Shown here one piece after another: positions 23,660 to 36,326 of a DNA stretch of 64,000 nt. Source of the DNA: Saxidomus purpurata (taxonomy: Eukaryota; Mollusca; Bivalvia; Venerida; Veneridae). Under the pieces are notes generated by a model. That model had not been told where the DNA came from. It did not search any database and was given only the letters and a program-made list of their open reading frames with translations. A program made the translations under genes and the position numbers. Position 1 is the stretch's first letter, and the number at the start of each line of letters is the position of its first letter. The stretch lies in assembly GCA_022818135.1 (NCBI GenBank), contig JAFMSR010000002.1, forward strand, positions 49,260,801 to 49,324,800. The letters are read 5' to 3'.

Positions 23660-23845
23660 CAGGGAGCGATGGTGTAGAACAGAGCGGTGGTGTAGAGGAT
23701 ATTAAGGTGTCTGCGGCTCATTCCAGAGGTTGCAGGTTCGAGCCCCACTGGGATCACAACCAAACCTCCTCATATGACACCAGTACTGGTTTTTCCAGGA
23801 AGTGGACTCAAGAGTGGCTCGGTAAGCTACAAGCTTTTTTCACAA
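23660..23845 (+). mobile_element. tRNA-derived SINE
   Basis: A tRNA-like head has an A-box-like TGGTGTAGAGG (about 23688-23698) and a B box GGTTCGAGCCC (23735-23745), followed by ACTGGG. The tail contains CCAGTACTGGTTTTTCCAGG and GTGGACTCAAGAGTGG. The spacing fits a Pol III internal promoter. It may be related to the mollusc SINE RUDI, which I cannot verify here. It sits inside a CCCACCACAAGTGGG-type element end (23548-23562). Confidence 0.65.
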
Positions 23846-24035
23846 GCTAATATAAATTAGTATTAACTAAAGTTTGTCTGCATTTCTTCACCAAAACCCC
23901 TTTTAAAATTTTATATAGCTGCAGTTGCATAAGTTTGAAGACTAGTTGTGCATACAAAATCTTGGTTCACTAGGTCAAAGGTCAAGGTCAGAGGGGGGGA
24001 AGACATATGATCTTTTTCTTACAAACAATCTTTAG

Positions 24036-24331
24036 TTGTGTCGCCCTCTTGGAGAAAAGCCGATACATAGGGATCGCTTTGTCTGTCCGTCCTTCCGTCA
24101 CAAACCTTAACATTGGCTATAACTTTGCCATTTCATAAGATTTCTTCATCAAACTTTCAAATTGCATTTCTTTTGTCAAAAGGGTGGTGATGCCGCCAAA
24201 TCTTGTAGGTCAAGGTCATATTTGACAGAGTTATGCCCCTTTTAGTACTTAGATTTTTTCACAAAATTATTGGTTATTCTGACAAAGTGTAAGAGGGCGA
24301 CACAAGTGTTCTACTGAACACCTTTTTAGTT
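24036..24331. mobile_element. Short Helentron-like non-autonomous element, copy 1
   Basis: The 5' end TTGTGTCGCCCTCTT is inverted at 24291-24305 (AAGAGGGCGACACAA). Directly after comes the 3' hairpin GTGTTCTACTGAACAC (24306-24321), then a T-rich TTTTTAG end. The body is shared with 46493-46784. No protein encoded. Confidence 0.75.
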
Positions 24332-25269
24332 TTCATGTTTATTGTGGGACCATTCTAGACATCAGACTTCATAAAAGTAAATATGCATGAAGGAAAAATA
24401 ACCAATTTTGTTAATTTGCAATTGCACTTAAATGAATACAGTCCTAATTATGCTTGTACTTTTATGGGCAGTCAACTAGTATTCAGATAAATCATGCTCA
24501 TAAGCTTTGATAAATGTAGATGACAATGATACCTACATATTTAAATATTGTATGCCTATTATAAATTCTTAATCCTGATTGGCCGATACCAGTCACATGC
24601 TACGTCCGCAAAAGTATGAGTAGACATGGAAAATAACGTGTAGATCTGTGCAGATTTCATGTCATTTCTGTTATAATTTTGCATATTTTCACTACTTGTG
24701 ATGAGGTATATGATATAATAATAAATAAATTTAGACTGTTTTGTTCAATATAAAGTTTTGCAGACCTGTGTACAAATGATATTTTTCTTTGATCTTGATC
24801 AATATTACCTTTTAGTAAGTCCACAAAACTGTATATTGAACTCAACTTTAGTGTATAATTGTAAAGTGTATATGTAGAAGTCTGTGATTACTGAGTTACT
24901 GATCTTGGTGAGAATCAGTGGTTAGACTGTTACAGAACTTGTTCTGTAGTGTCCTTGCTTTACTAAAAATACAGAAACATTGGTTTTGAATGTTACCAAA
25001 CTTGCTATATGGCATCTATGCATTGACACATTTAAAAACATTCTGGCCCAATGAACATAGGGGCCACTGCTTAGTATTACTAAAATGATTACAAAATCTT
25101 TGAACTGTTTCTTGTACGAATCAATAGTAGGAATGTAACCAATGGTCACCAAATTTGCTTTGAAGGATTGACTTGCATTGACTCATTTTACGAACCAGGA
25201 AATGGTTCTTGTTCACTGCATGCATGTAAGGGCCACTGTTACTAAAAATATTAAAAGCTTTAATCTTTT

Positions 25270-25745
25270 AATGACTTCTTGAAGAATATAACAGTACTTT
25301 CAAGTAATACAGTATTATAGTGTAATAGAACACTACAGGCTATAAGTAAAAGTACCAACAGTATTGACCATACAGATACAGTCCAACGTATAACGACCAT
25401 ACAGTAAACAGTACCATACAATTCGCCATACAGATTACAGCCAAGTAAAAGTACCATACAGTAAACGCCATAGTATACAGACCAACAGATAACAGTCCAA
25501 CGATCGTCCATACAGTAACGCCATACAGATTACAGCCATACAGATTACAGACCATAGTATAACAGTACCATAGTATTACAGTATACAGTATAACAGTACT
25601 ACGTAAGACCATACAGTATAACAGTACCATACAGTATTACAGTGATATTCTGTACATTAGTCATAATACACAAAATTATACAGTACTTAAGTACCCTACA
25701 GTTACTACAGTACTATTAAATACTACAGCACTGTACAGTACTTTG
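25270..25745. repeat. CAGTA/CCATACAGTA minisatellite
   Basis: Irregular reiteration of ACCATACAGTATAACAGT-like units of about 16-21 bp. Frames of 76-96 codons on the - strand come from it and are not genes. Confidence 0.75.
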
Positions 25746-25988
25746 TGACATTGGTCGCATATTTGATTTCAGCTTGCTCAGATGAGCAACTTAAAGTTTG
25801 TCCTCTTGTTTTTAGAATGAACTGTACAAACCATTGCTTGCTGGTGTTTTGTAGTATTCAGTTTCATTTTCTTTATTTGCAAATTATTTGAATAGTATTA
25901 GAATTGCAAATCTGAATTGAATGGTAATCAGTGAAATTACTTTCCAAAACTGTTGGACACATATCTCATGCACTGTCTTCATGATTAG

Positions 25989-27185
25989 TTTCTAGATTGA
26001 TGAAAACTTTCCAATCGGCAGAGGATGTTTCAAGTCATTGGTCAACACCCCCATCATCATGCCCCTCAACACCTCCAAGACCCCGCCTTCCAAAATATTT
26101 TAAACCCACTCCATTCTTACCTCGGGATTCACCACCGCCAGTTCTTCCTCGGCATATGGAATCAAGCCTACCACATTGTTATGCAGAAGTTCCTTCTCCA
26201 CCACTCCGACAGCGGACATTTCTAAGTGATTTTTCACAAAGTAGTGAAGAGGGTTCTAATAGATTTCGTCCAGTGATTCCCTCTCCTAAACCTTTGAGGC
26301 AAACCTTTTTCAGCGATCTTTCACCTGATAGAATGGAAGGTTTGTCAAATTGTTCTCCTGAATTTTCATCTCCAAAAACTTTGAGGAAAGTGTGTAAGGA
26401 TGAGTTTTCACAAAATCTTGGAGAGAAACTGTATAAACCCTCTCCTGTTGTTCAATCAACAAGATCTTTAAGGACTAAATTTTTTCAAGACTTTTCACAA
26501 GATGGTGTTGATGGTACAACTAACCCTGAAGTTGTTCCATCTACAAAATCAGTAAGGTGTATCATTCAAGAATTCTCACCTAATAAGGAAGCTGGTAGAA
26601 CTAAAATTCCTCCGGCAGTATCTCCAAAACCTTCAAGGAGAAAACTGATAGGGACTCTTGTAAATAATACATTACCTCCTGCATCAAATAAAGATATTCA
26701 GTCTGCTAAACATCAGGGTGTACCATATTTGCCAGACGTTCCATCAATTGGGAAAGGTGCAGAAGCAAGGACTACTCCTAATAAATCTAGAAATGGGGAG
26801 AAAAAAGTGAGAGAGAATAGTGTACCTGCTACTCCATCTCCAAAGCCTGTTAAAGGGATTTCACAACAGGTTATACCAAAGGAGGATACAGATAAAACCG
26901 TGTCTGCTCCAGTGAAGCAGTCTCCAAAATTTTGGAGGAGAAGAAATTTCTTTGACTTTAAATCTCGTCAGGAAGAGGGCGTACCAAAATCAAGGTCTGT
27001 GCCTGCTTCGCCAAAACTGACTTTGCGACAATTTTGGAGAGATTATTCACCAAGCAGTGAAGAATGGGGATCGGATACTGCGATGGTATCATCTAGGTCT
27101 AAACTGTCCTCCAAGTCAAAAAAATCGAAGGGTCTCAGTTTGTTCAATAAGATGCGGAACAAGCTTCTGGATGTGGGCATTCCAG
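25989..27185 (+). CDS. SORBS: Giant SORBS-gene exon with ~29-residue repeats (1,197 nt)
   Basis: Open for 399 codons. I place the acceptor at gattag (ending 25988), because it keeps phase 1; the next ag at 25995 would need phase 2. The donor is gtatac after 27185. The N-terminal part is proline-rich (PPSSCPSTPPRPRLP, PPPVLPRH). From about 26185 there are eight to nine degenerate copies of a ~29-residue unit of form S-P-K-x-L-R-x-x-F-F-x-D-F-S followed by an acidic or glycine stretch. The C-terminus is basic (KSKKSKGLSLFNKMRNK). No known domain is recognised. Its continuity, flanking phase agreement and repeat constraint argue for real coding sequence. A short TTG/ATG-led frame at its start is not the translation start; the exon is internal. 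Confidence 0.85.
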
Positions 27186-27790
27186 GTATACAGAGTGATG
27201 TGAGCATGCTGACCGTGTGCTGTTTGTCCATACGTATGATCAGCTGTTCTTGATTGGGGTTGAATTTGGTTGATTTTTGTCTCTTGACTTGTTTTTGATT
27301 GGGTGATCTTGAGGAGGCTGTACTAACCTTGTCAGAGTTTGAATGTTGCAATTTTGTCTCTGAATTGAAGCAGAACTTGTATTATTCAAAACATTGCCTT
27401 CTTGAACTGTAGACTTTTCTTGCCTGTTTTTTTTTGTGATTCTGTATGAAAAATGTTCGGTTGTGCATTGGCATCAGATACCTAATATTTCTTTCCTGTA
27501 ACCTTCATTGATCATTTACATTGTTTCCTTTTCTCATGTGAAGAAAACACAGAAAAGTGTATGGAATTTGAAGTCACAAAATGTTCCAGGAATTTTGTTC
27601 AGATTTGCAGTTACTGCATGGTTGTGCATGTTTGTTGTTGTTTTGCATTGATTCTTATAAGTGATACCATCACATGTTTGCATTTCATGTTCATGAAATA
27701 AGATTTATACCTACTGCATGTGCTGTGGGGTGATTAAATTAATTTGGTGTGATATTGATAGTTACATGTTTCTTCTGTTTCTATTAATAG
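27186..27790. other. Intron between the two giant exons (605 bp)
   Basis: T-rich with no repeat recognised. The + frame upstream of 27791 and the - strand frame at 27043-27351 are chance extensions. Confidence 0.6.
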
Positions 27791-29179
27791 ACGCAGATGG
27801 CTTTGACTCAAACAGAACAGCTGAAGGACCATCTGCTGCTTGGAAAAATGTAAGTGTTGAGGATCATGGTTGGTCCTTACCAATACAGGTTGAGTCTCAT
27901 AAAAAACAAGCATTTAATTCACCACAGTCTCGAAGTTACAGCCTTGATTCACCAAGGTCACATGACTCTCCCAGGTCACAATCTCAGAACATATTCCCTC
28001 CACCTAGAAGTTTCGCCTCGGGTCATAGTGACCTCCCAAGAGAAATTCCTGTTGTATTTGAAGGAATAAATCAGGGTCTTAGAAGTCTAAGGCAAATTCC
28101 TGTTGAAGTTGAGCAAGGTCAAGATAATGAATTGGCCAGATCAGTAAATATTGAAAGGAGTCCAATACAGCGTGCACTCCTTCGTGAATATGCTTCAACG
28201 GAAATTGATAGTAAACAGGGACAGCAAAATTCTGATTGTTTGTCCAGCTCTCCAAAGCGGGCAATACCAATACAAATAAATAAAGGGTCTATTGGTTCTC
28301 AGATTTCCATAGAAAATGAACAGAAACCTGACTCATCAAGACTAATCAGGATTGAGCGTGAAAAAAAGAAAGCAGATTTAGAAAGACGTAGAATAGATCT
28401 TGAAAGAGACATAGATAATGTAATATATGATGCAATAAGACAAGTACCTATATATGACAAAGAGACTAAACAAGAAATAAAACCACCTGCATTTGGTAAG
28501 TTCCCAGATATTGATCCACCAGCATATGGGGCACAGCAAAGTGAATATATTGTTCCAACAAAAGTTGAATCTCAGAGAGAGAAACGTGTCGAAGAAGCCA
28601 TCCAACATCAGGTGGAAAGTGCAAGAAAAGAAACATTACAAAAGCAATGGAATTTGAACCAGGCTAAAAAACAAAGTACACACACACAGAATTCTCCTTT
28701 ATTGTATGCTACTTTGCCTACAAAGAAGAAAGTTCCTTCTGATAAGCCATCAAAACAAAGCTTTGAAACTGAAGCAGGAAGTTATTCTACATTGCCATCA
28801 TTCAGACATAAGGGTAAAAGAAGTGGCAGCCCAGAGCTGCAACAGCAACGCAGCATCATTTATGATGATGTCTGTTTTAGTGACATTGAAGGTGGCAGAG
28901 GTAAGGCTCAGCCTTCATGGAGGCCTATGCATTCACCTCTGCAATCTAGGCATGTGTGGAAACCTAAGGTGCATGCTAATGATGCACCGATACCAGCTTG
29001 GGCACCCCTCCCTTCTTCAGAACAGCAAAAAAGAGATTGGAATCAAGAGGTTGTATCCAATAAATCTGAAAGTCAAGGTAGCTTTGATCCTCAAGGTCCT
29101 GGTCAGGTAGAAGCAAGGGTACAACAGAGGAGAGGTTTCATACCCATTCAGATTCAACATGAACAGAGACCAAATAAAG
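27791..29179 (+). CDS. SORBS: Giant SORBS-gene exon with IP[VI] motifs and charged helix (1,389 nt)
   Basis: The acceptor is tctattaatag and the donor is gtatca. Phase 1-1, open for 463 codons. The order of features is: a serine-rich stretch with SPRSHDSPRSQS; five short I/L-P-[VI]-x-[VIF] motifs (near 27877, 28044, 28095, 28263, 29138); a highly charged predicted helix around 28344-28450 (REKKKADLERRRIDLERD); and a second basic/acidic helix around 28560-28680. After these come two Y[AS]TLP motifs with YDDV, and a tryptophan/proline-rich tail (PIPAWAPLP). It is probably a scaffold region. The IPV-type motifs recall the small-heat-shock-protein-binding motifs of BAG3, by analogy only. Confidence 0.85.
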
Positions 29180-32100
29180 GTATCAGGCATGGTTCTGCAT
29201 GAATACCTGATTACCTTAGTGGGCCTAATGATATCTCTAACATGTCACAGCAGCTTATATAGTATAGTATAGAGAATTAGTTAGATAGTTTACTAGCTCA
29301 TCTGAGCCAAAGGCTCTCGATAAGCTTAAGTATGGGTGAATTGTCCAGCATCCATTGTCAACATTTCACTTAATGCTCTTTCAGTCTGAAAGTATATGAC
29401 TCCTGGTTGGAGTGTCACTAAACTTACTATCTAGCATACTTACATTGAAGGCTTTCTACAAATAGGAAATGGCTCTGGTTCACTGCACATTTGGGCCACT
29501 GTAACTAGAAATAGGAAAATCTTCTAACGGCTTTTCCTGATGAAGCAGTAATTGAATGTCTACAGCATCCTTATAATGCCTCCAGGACCTTTCAAATAAA
29601 GGAAATGTTCCCCACCATTGCACATAGGGTCCACTGTTACTGAAAGTAGAAAAAGAATTGTACTGCTTCTGTGTAGCATCCTTACATTTACTGCTTTTGT
29701 AAATAGAAAATGGTTACGGCTATGGCAGTATGGCACATAGAGACCATTGTTATGAAACATAGAAAAATCTTTCTCCTTGTGAATCAATCTTGAAACATGA
29801 TGTGAGGTTATTCATGACCAGCAGATGACCCCTAATGATTTTGAGGTCAGTAGGTCAAAGGTTAAGGTCACAGAGACCCAGAATAGTAATAAAATGGTTA
29901 CTGGATGATAACTTGAGAGTGCATGGGCCTAGCATCTTGAAACTTGATGTGGAGGTTAGTCATGACTAGCAGAATACCTTGATTGATTATAAGGTCAATG
30001 GTGAAGGTCACAGTGACCAGAAATAGTAGAAAGGTTTCCAGAGGATAACTCCATTTTCAGGTTATTGGGTCTTACGCCAATTTCACAGTGACTTTTACAA
30101 TAAAAACAGTTCCTTGCATAGTTTGACATTATTCCACATTACTGATTGCATCAAGGGGGCATTGGTGTTTTACAAACAGGTCTTGTTTCAAATGCCATCT
30201 CCACCTCAACCACTCAGTCAATTTCAACCAAACATGGACAGGTTGATTTTAACCAGTAGGTGGCCTCTATTGATACTAAGGTTAATGGGCCAAAGGTCAA
30301 GTTTAGATCTATTATTTTTAATATCTGGAGAGATCTTTTAACAAGATAGTGAGGTTGGTCTTGACCAATAGAATACTTCTACTTATCTTAGGTCGCAGTG
30401 TCGAAGGTCAAGTGCCATGAACTCAGGTGATAGATTCAGTGCCATCATGGCCCTCTTATTGTAAGTTATGATAACACATGCACCTAGTTAGTAATAATAA
30501 GGATATATGGAAGTTTTAGAGTGTATGCCAGGCTGAAATATGAAAAGTTGATGGACGACTAGGCACCCCTAGCCCATCTTAAATATGGTGAGAATTTAAT
30601 GAAGTGTTTACATTTTATTAGTTTGTTGTACTATATAAGATGAAGAGGACATACAGTGAGGAATGTCTGTTTCACTTTCATCTAAGATTTATACCGTATG
30701 CTGTTTTACAAAAATCTTGGTCAGAATTCTTAGTTTAAGAAGGGAGCTAAAACTTGCTTTTGTCATCAGTTTCGCTGTTCTAGCATGCATAATACAACTG
30801 TCAAACTTGAATTGTACCCTTTTACAAAAATCCAGCTTAGGTATTGCCTTGATATTATTTCAACAGTTCATCTTGTTTAGTGTCTTGAAATGTTCGAGTT
30901 TGAATTTTATATATTTTGTACAAATCTATATCCACTTTATAGCCTTTGTCTGGTTATTTATATCACCCGTTATTGTACTTGTATGAATTAACACAAAACT
31001 GTCTAACTTAAGGGGTTGCTTTATGCAACAAATGTATATTTAAAGTTAAGATTTGTATAGTTCTGCATGAGGTATTTACTGTACATATTATGACCTCATT
31101 TCAGAATGTTTTACTCGGCATACTTCCAAAGCTAAAGTCTCAGTAGCACAATGACAAGTAGCTCTTACTTTACTAAGAAAGATGTCTTACCAGCAGAGAC
31201 GACCATTATGTATATCAAAACATTCTTAACTTTGTGTATTAAAGCAATAAGTACATGTAAGAAATACGTACAGTGCAGTTTTTTTGCAAAAATAAGAAAG
31301 GCTTTTTGGCAACTCTTTTTCACTAAGAAACAACTTGAAAATGAATGAATGGCATGTCAGTATTGTTTTAGAGTGAATAGAACATGGCTGTATCATTATC
31401 CAATAAGTAAATTTTTCTTTTTTATATCTTTGAATTCAAAGTGATCATGGGACTTTAAGGATAGTTCTATAGTGACACATTATTTAAACTCCTGGCACTT
31501 AAAGAATCTTACTTGTAAGCGATGCTTTACCTATTAATGCAATCTTTAATCGTAAACTTTTGATTACACATACATCAACTAGTAACTTCCCTTTGTTTTA
31601 TATTTTACAGTGGTTGTTTTATGTTTTACAGTGGTTGATCGAAATATAAACAGGGAATTATCACCCTTTAAACTCGCTGTTCACCAAGTGAAATTATCAA
31701 AATCGTTTGCCCTGATTAATGTCAAAAAATATACTGAACGTAAATTACGCCAGAAATCATATGCCATTAAGGTCATTAAGTGTGCTATTGTTTTCTGATG
31801 ACATTTCCTCAATTTTCAACATATTATCGGAATAAAAAGTATAAACATACAGTAGCCATTTGTTCATCTGTCTATCTTTCATGCAGTCAGTCCATTAAAG
31901 ACTTCTTTCCAACGCATATCTCATTTTTGTTAAAACTTAGAATTGAAAAGTAGTGGAGAGACCAAAAATCATAACTCTATCATCTCCCTTTAGTGTTGAG
32001 ACCAAGGGCAGTGGCTTGACATAGTCGCCACTTTGCCGGTTTGGTGTATGAGCATGTGTCAGTCTGTCCCCATGAGCTTGTCCAGACTGTTACTTCCTCA

Positions 32101-34262
32101 TGCATTGACACATTTTGAATTGCATAATTGCTCACCACAATGGGAATGTGTGTTGTGCGCAAGACTAAAGTCTATAGCTCAAAGGTCAAGGTTACTATCA
32201 GAGATTAAAGGTGAAAAATGGAGACATAAGACCTTGTCCAGGCTGTATCTTCCTCATGCATGTAGACTATCCTGTTCAAAAACTGAAAATCCACTCTGTT
32301 ATATATACTTTAATTATTATCTGTCAGTAAGAGAAATAAACATGTATAACTTGTTTCTTGCATCTTTTCAAAGCACAATCAATGTTTTCAGCACCATTCC
32401 TGACCATAACTTAAAAGGGTAGTATAACTTTAATAAACCCCCAAGATTTAATGTGTTTAAACATCTCCATCTGTCCCCTTTGAGACATTGATTAAGGCCA
32501 GTAACAGTGTGTATTACAATCGATATTGACCTCTACTGGTATGCAAGCTTTTATAGTGGACATCTAGGAATATCTTAGTGCTGTTGTTTAGTGATCAAAG
32601 TGAGAAATGGGATTGAAACGCATAATTTGGTTTTAAGAGGCAAGCAAGAATAGTGATCAAGTGTTGGCTGTTAAATGGCTAAATATTTTGACAGACCATT
32701 CAACATTGATGGGAAATTTGGTTATTATATTTTGCCATTTAAGCACATTAGTAGAGCTCTAAATTTATTTTCTTCTAAATTTATTAGCTTTCATTAATTC
32801 TATGCGGAAGAATGCCTAATAGAAGCAGGGATTAAATTATTCATGAAGATTATTGTTCTATTGATGACTGCTCTCATATTCTCGGATTATGATGGAGTTA
32901 TTGGGAAACTGTAGGACACACTGTATAGATCAGTATGCTTTTATACATTCTGCCAGAACTATGTGTCACTACTTTATTAACTTTGTGTAATACTTACAGT
33001 GTTACTCAATATGCTTTTCTAATAATTTATCAGTTGTAGATATTTGAGAAAGTTGGATTCAAAACTGCAGAAAAATGTTGGATAAAAAGTCTAGTTTTCT
33101 AGGAGGTTACTCAATATGTTTTTCGGTGGTGGAGATATCGAGAATGTTCAATTAAAACTGTAGAAAATGTGGGATAAAGGTCTTGCTGTCTTTGTACAAA
33201 TTTAGTGTGTGGGAATAAAAGCAAAAGCAATAAATGATATAATTAACAAAAGGGTATTATGTATCTTGAAACTTTAGTGTCATTACTGAAGAAAACGTCA
33301 GTGAATACAAATACAATAGAGGTAATAAGTATACATGGATATATATATCATTCCTTATAGTTATATACTTGGAGTCCTTGTTAATAAATTTTGTTGGACC
33401 TACGTAACTGCAGGCAGGTGGGTGGCTGTTTTGTACATTGTGCATTCAAATAAAAGATGTTTCAACACAAAAGTTTTGACAATAACCTTCATCAGATCAT
33501 TTGCATTTTTTTTTGCTTATTTATTCAGTGAATTTAATATATGTTTAACATTGCTAGAGTTATTGCCATTGGAAAATGTTTCTTTAGTGGTTTAGATGGA
33601 AATTTCAGTAAGTTCACATCAATGTCTAGGTCACATCTTGGGCCAAAGGTCATATTTCTGTATCTCCCAAACATTTTTAAGGATATCCTTGTCATAATCT
33701 GGTAGAGAGGATGTGAATAATCCATTTTTCAGTCATGCTTGGCTCAAGGTCAATGTCACACTTAAGGGTCAAAGTTCACCAGACTATATTTCCATAAAGA
33801 TCAAACTTGGGTCAGATGTAAATCTCCTCATGATGACAAATTTCAAACAAAGGTCATGTAACGCTTCCAACTCCATTGAATGATTCTTATAAATGAAACT
33901 TTGTGCATACTTTATCTAAGTTAGGGACTTTGTTTTATATGGCAATACTTATCCACTGTTTCAGGTTATCATAAAATACAAAGTTACTGGTCAGAATTTA
34001 ATGATGCTTCACATAAGTGATAAGCATAATGCCTAGTTGTGCATAGTCTATGTTTCAGGTCACTTATTCAAAGGTCAAGGCCACAAGAGCTTGAGATAGT
34101 AAAATTTTGTGGACCTAAATCTCTAAAACCCCTGGTTAGAATTTAATGATACTTTACAGAAGTGATAAGTACTATGCCTAGTTGTGCATGGTCCAATAAT
34201 AAAAGTATCAAATGTGACATAAATTTTATATACTGCATCAGTGTGTTGTTCATGTGATAGTT

Positions 34263-35202
34263 CTAGAGTCAGTGTACCCGATTTCGCACAGGACGCGGTT
34301 TCGCACACCTTCTAGTTCTATGTAAATTCTGAATAAACTGTTGTTGATTTTGGCTTGTTTTTGTTTTATTTTTATGGGATTTGGGTAGTTTCAGACGGAA
34401 ATGACATCGGAAGGATCCAGTTTCCGAGTCTCGCTATAAAAAATCAGACGTAAACATAAACAAATCTTACCGAGGTCACTGGTTCAGTTGCAAAAATATA
34501 AAAAAAAATCAATACAAGTGGCAATTTTCACAACTGAAATGCAACAGTCATCTACTTCAATCTATAATCCAGTGAATCTGCAAATTTTTTCATGTTTGTT
34601 ACACAGAATAATGTGAAAAATCAGTTGTTTTTCTTGTTCTCCCAACATATAGCTGAACTTGATTTAGCATTTTTCATATTCTTGGATAGTGAAATATTTA
34701 ATCAAGTAATTTCATTTACAGTGCAGGACAGCCCAGTGACTCTATGCTAAAGTTTTAGCTAAACTTTGTTACAAAATATTGATGTTTTGGAGTCTCTACA
34801 GCATGTTAAATTTGCAGATGGTGACTATAGTGTGGTATTCCTTGTCGTCTATATATATACAAAATTGATAGAAAATGTGAAATAATATAAATTTTCAGGC
34901 TTTAAGATGTTATTCCTTCTTTTGCATCAACTTGTTTTGCTAACTGATCCGTCGTTCTAAAAATAGCAGGGTGTGCGAATCCGGGTCCACTATTTAAGGT
35001 GAACCGGTCACATTTTAGATGTTTATAATCGAGCGGACCAATGGTATGACGTCATTATAAAAGAAAGTGAAAGTAGAAAAAAAATGTGAAAGAATGTTCA
35101 TTTTTTATGATCAGTACAGTTCATGTTTTGATTCTTGAGCTCTTTTGTGTAAATAGTTAATTTTTCATGAAAAGTGTGCGAAATCAGGTACACTGACTCT
35201 AG
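34263..35202. mobile_element. TIR element with GAGTCAGTGTACC ends (Tc1/mariner-like)
   Basis: The left end CTAGAGTCAGTGTACC (34263-34278) is exactly inverted at 35187-35202; similarity extends inward through TGATTTCGCACAC. If the duplication is TA, the element is 34267-35198 with GAGTC ends, as for Tc1/mariner; a 4-bp CTAG duplication is also possible. No transposase frame inside. Confidence 0.75.
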
Positions 35203-35926
35203 TTGATGTCTGTTGTGAGAATACTTTGATCCTGAAGGGCTTGATTCATCAAAATTATGTCTAATTTACAGTTGAATGCTTAGGGCCAGCTTTAATCTTT
35301 TATTTGTCAGATTTTTCTTTCTGTCAAGTATTTACCAATAGAAAACACACCCAGGTTTTTGTTTCATGGCCCAATTATCTATAAATAAATCACAGTAACT
35401 GAAGTCTCAGAGAAATAATGTGCAGTATCTTTGGTTCTTTTGTTGCTTTGAGTGCCAAAATTCTATTTTTGATCTAGTTTGTACCTTTGGTGATTTTCAG
35501 TACTGGATCACATCCAATATAATGACTTCTGCTACAGTAACAGTGTTTGCTCAGTTTGTTACACTGTTATCTGCAACTTCTACTTTATTTCCAGTGCTGT
35601 GATAATTCAGTGTCTAATCTTAAAACTGTTTTTCTTGATTTCCAATATTCTTCTGTAGATTCCCTTTGAGCTTTCACTTGTGTAAAAATACGGCCGCGAG
35701 AAAATGCGATGACCACCTTGGACACCCTGGTTGTCAGTACCCACATACGTGGAGTACGCAAAATACTTACATGTAAGGGGACCTATTGCACAGATAATCC
35801 TGCTCAGTAGCAGCTTCTATGATGTTTAAAGTCAAATCTATTTGAAGAGACCAGTTGACCACAGAGGCCAAGGCAAGGTCATTGTTGCTAATTAGAAAAG
35901 TTTCTGATCCATAGTTTTATAAAGGG

Positions 35927-36326
35927 TACCGTAATTTCCGGACGATAGGCCATTTCACTTTATAGGCTACACCCTATAGTTTTAAGATATTAGATACAAA
36001 AAATGAACATATTGGAAGGGACCAATACGCTGAATGTCGTGCATATATCCAGGCATTTAAAACAAGCCGCGCCTTTTTGTATGACAGTTAGGTTATGAAT
36101 AATCACTCCCACTAATCTGCTGATATACGGTAGTTAATTGATCCATGAAGGCACAATGGGTTGAAAAATATTGTTAATTGTTTTCAAACAGCGGTAAAGT
36201 ACCTCAAATTCCAAATCTGTGCATTTGATTCATAAGTAGATTCTATAAAACCAATTTAAAATATAAACGTGTTGTATATGCCGCTTTGTTGCATAGGCCA
36301 CGGCCTATTGTCCGCAAATTACGGTA
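35927..36326. mobile_element. TIR MITE with TA flanks
   Basis: 400 bp. It starts TACCGTAATTTCCGGAC and ends in the inverse, with ~25-bp arms (two mismatches) and TA at both borders. These ends match a MITE type widespread in invertebrates. No coding frame. Confidence 0.8.

Larger units (their letters stand above)
22431..25988. other. Intron with AGCTCACC tail, SINE, Helentron-like copy and minisatellite
   Basis: 22625-22780 is an AGCTCACC-family body and tail. 23098-23330 is a TTCGCGAATTC-containing dispersed repeat. 23545-23850 is a SINE within a Helentron-like 5' end, 24036-24331 a short Helentron-like element, and 25270-25745 a minisatellite. No exon seen. Confidence 0.5.

Noticed and set aside
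23685..23760. Functional tRNA gene
   Set aside because: B box is good, but no acceptor stem or anticodon loop can be folded and a SINE tail follows.
25260..25630. - strand frames of 83 and 96 codons
   Set aside because: By-products of the CAGTA minisatellite.
31625..31690. Exon after ttttacag with VDRNINRELSPFK
   Set aside because: No donor in a compatible phase; the acceptor region is a short local duplication.
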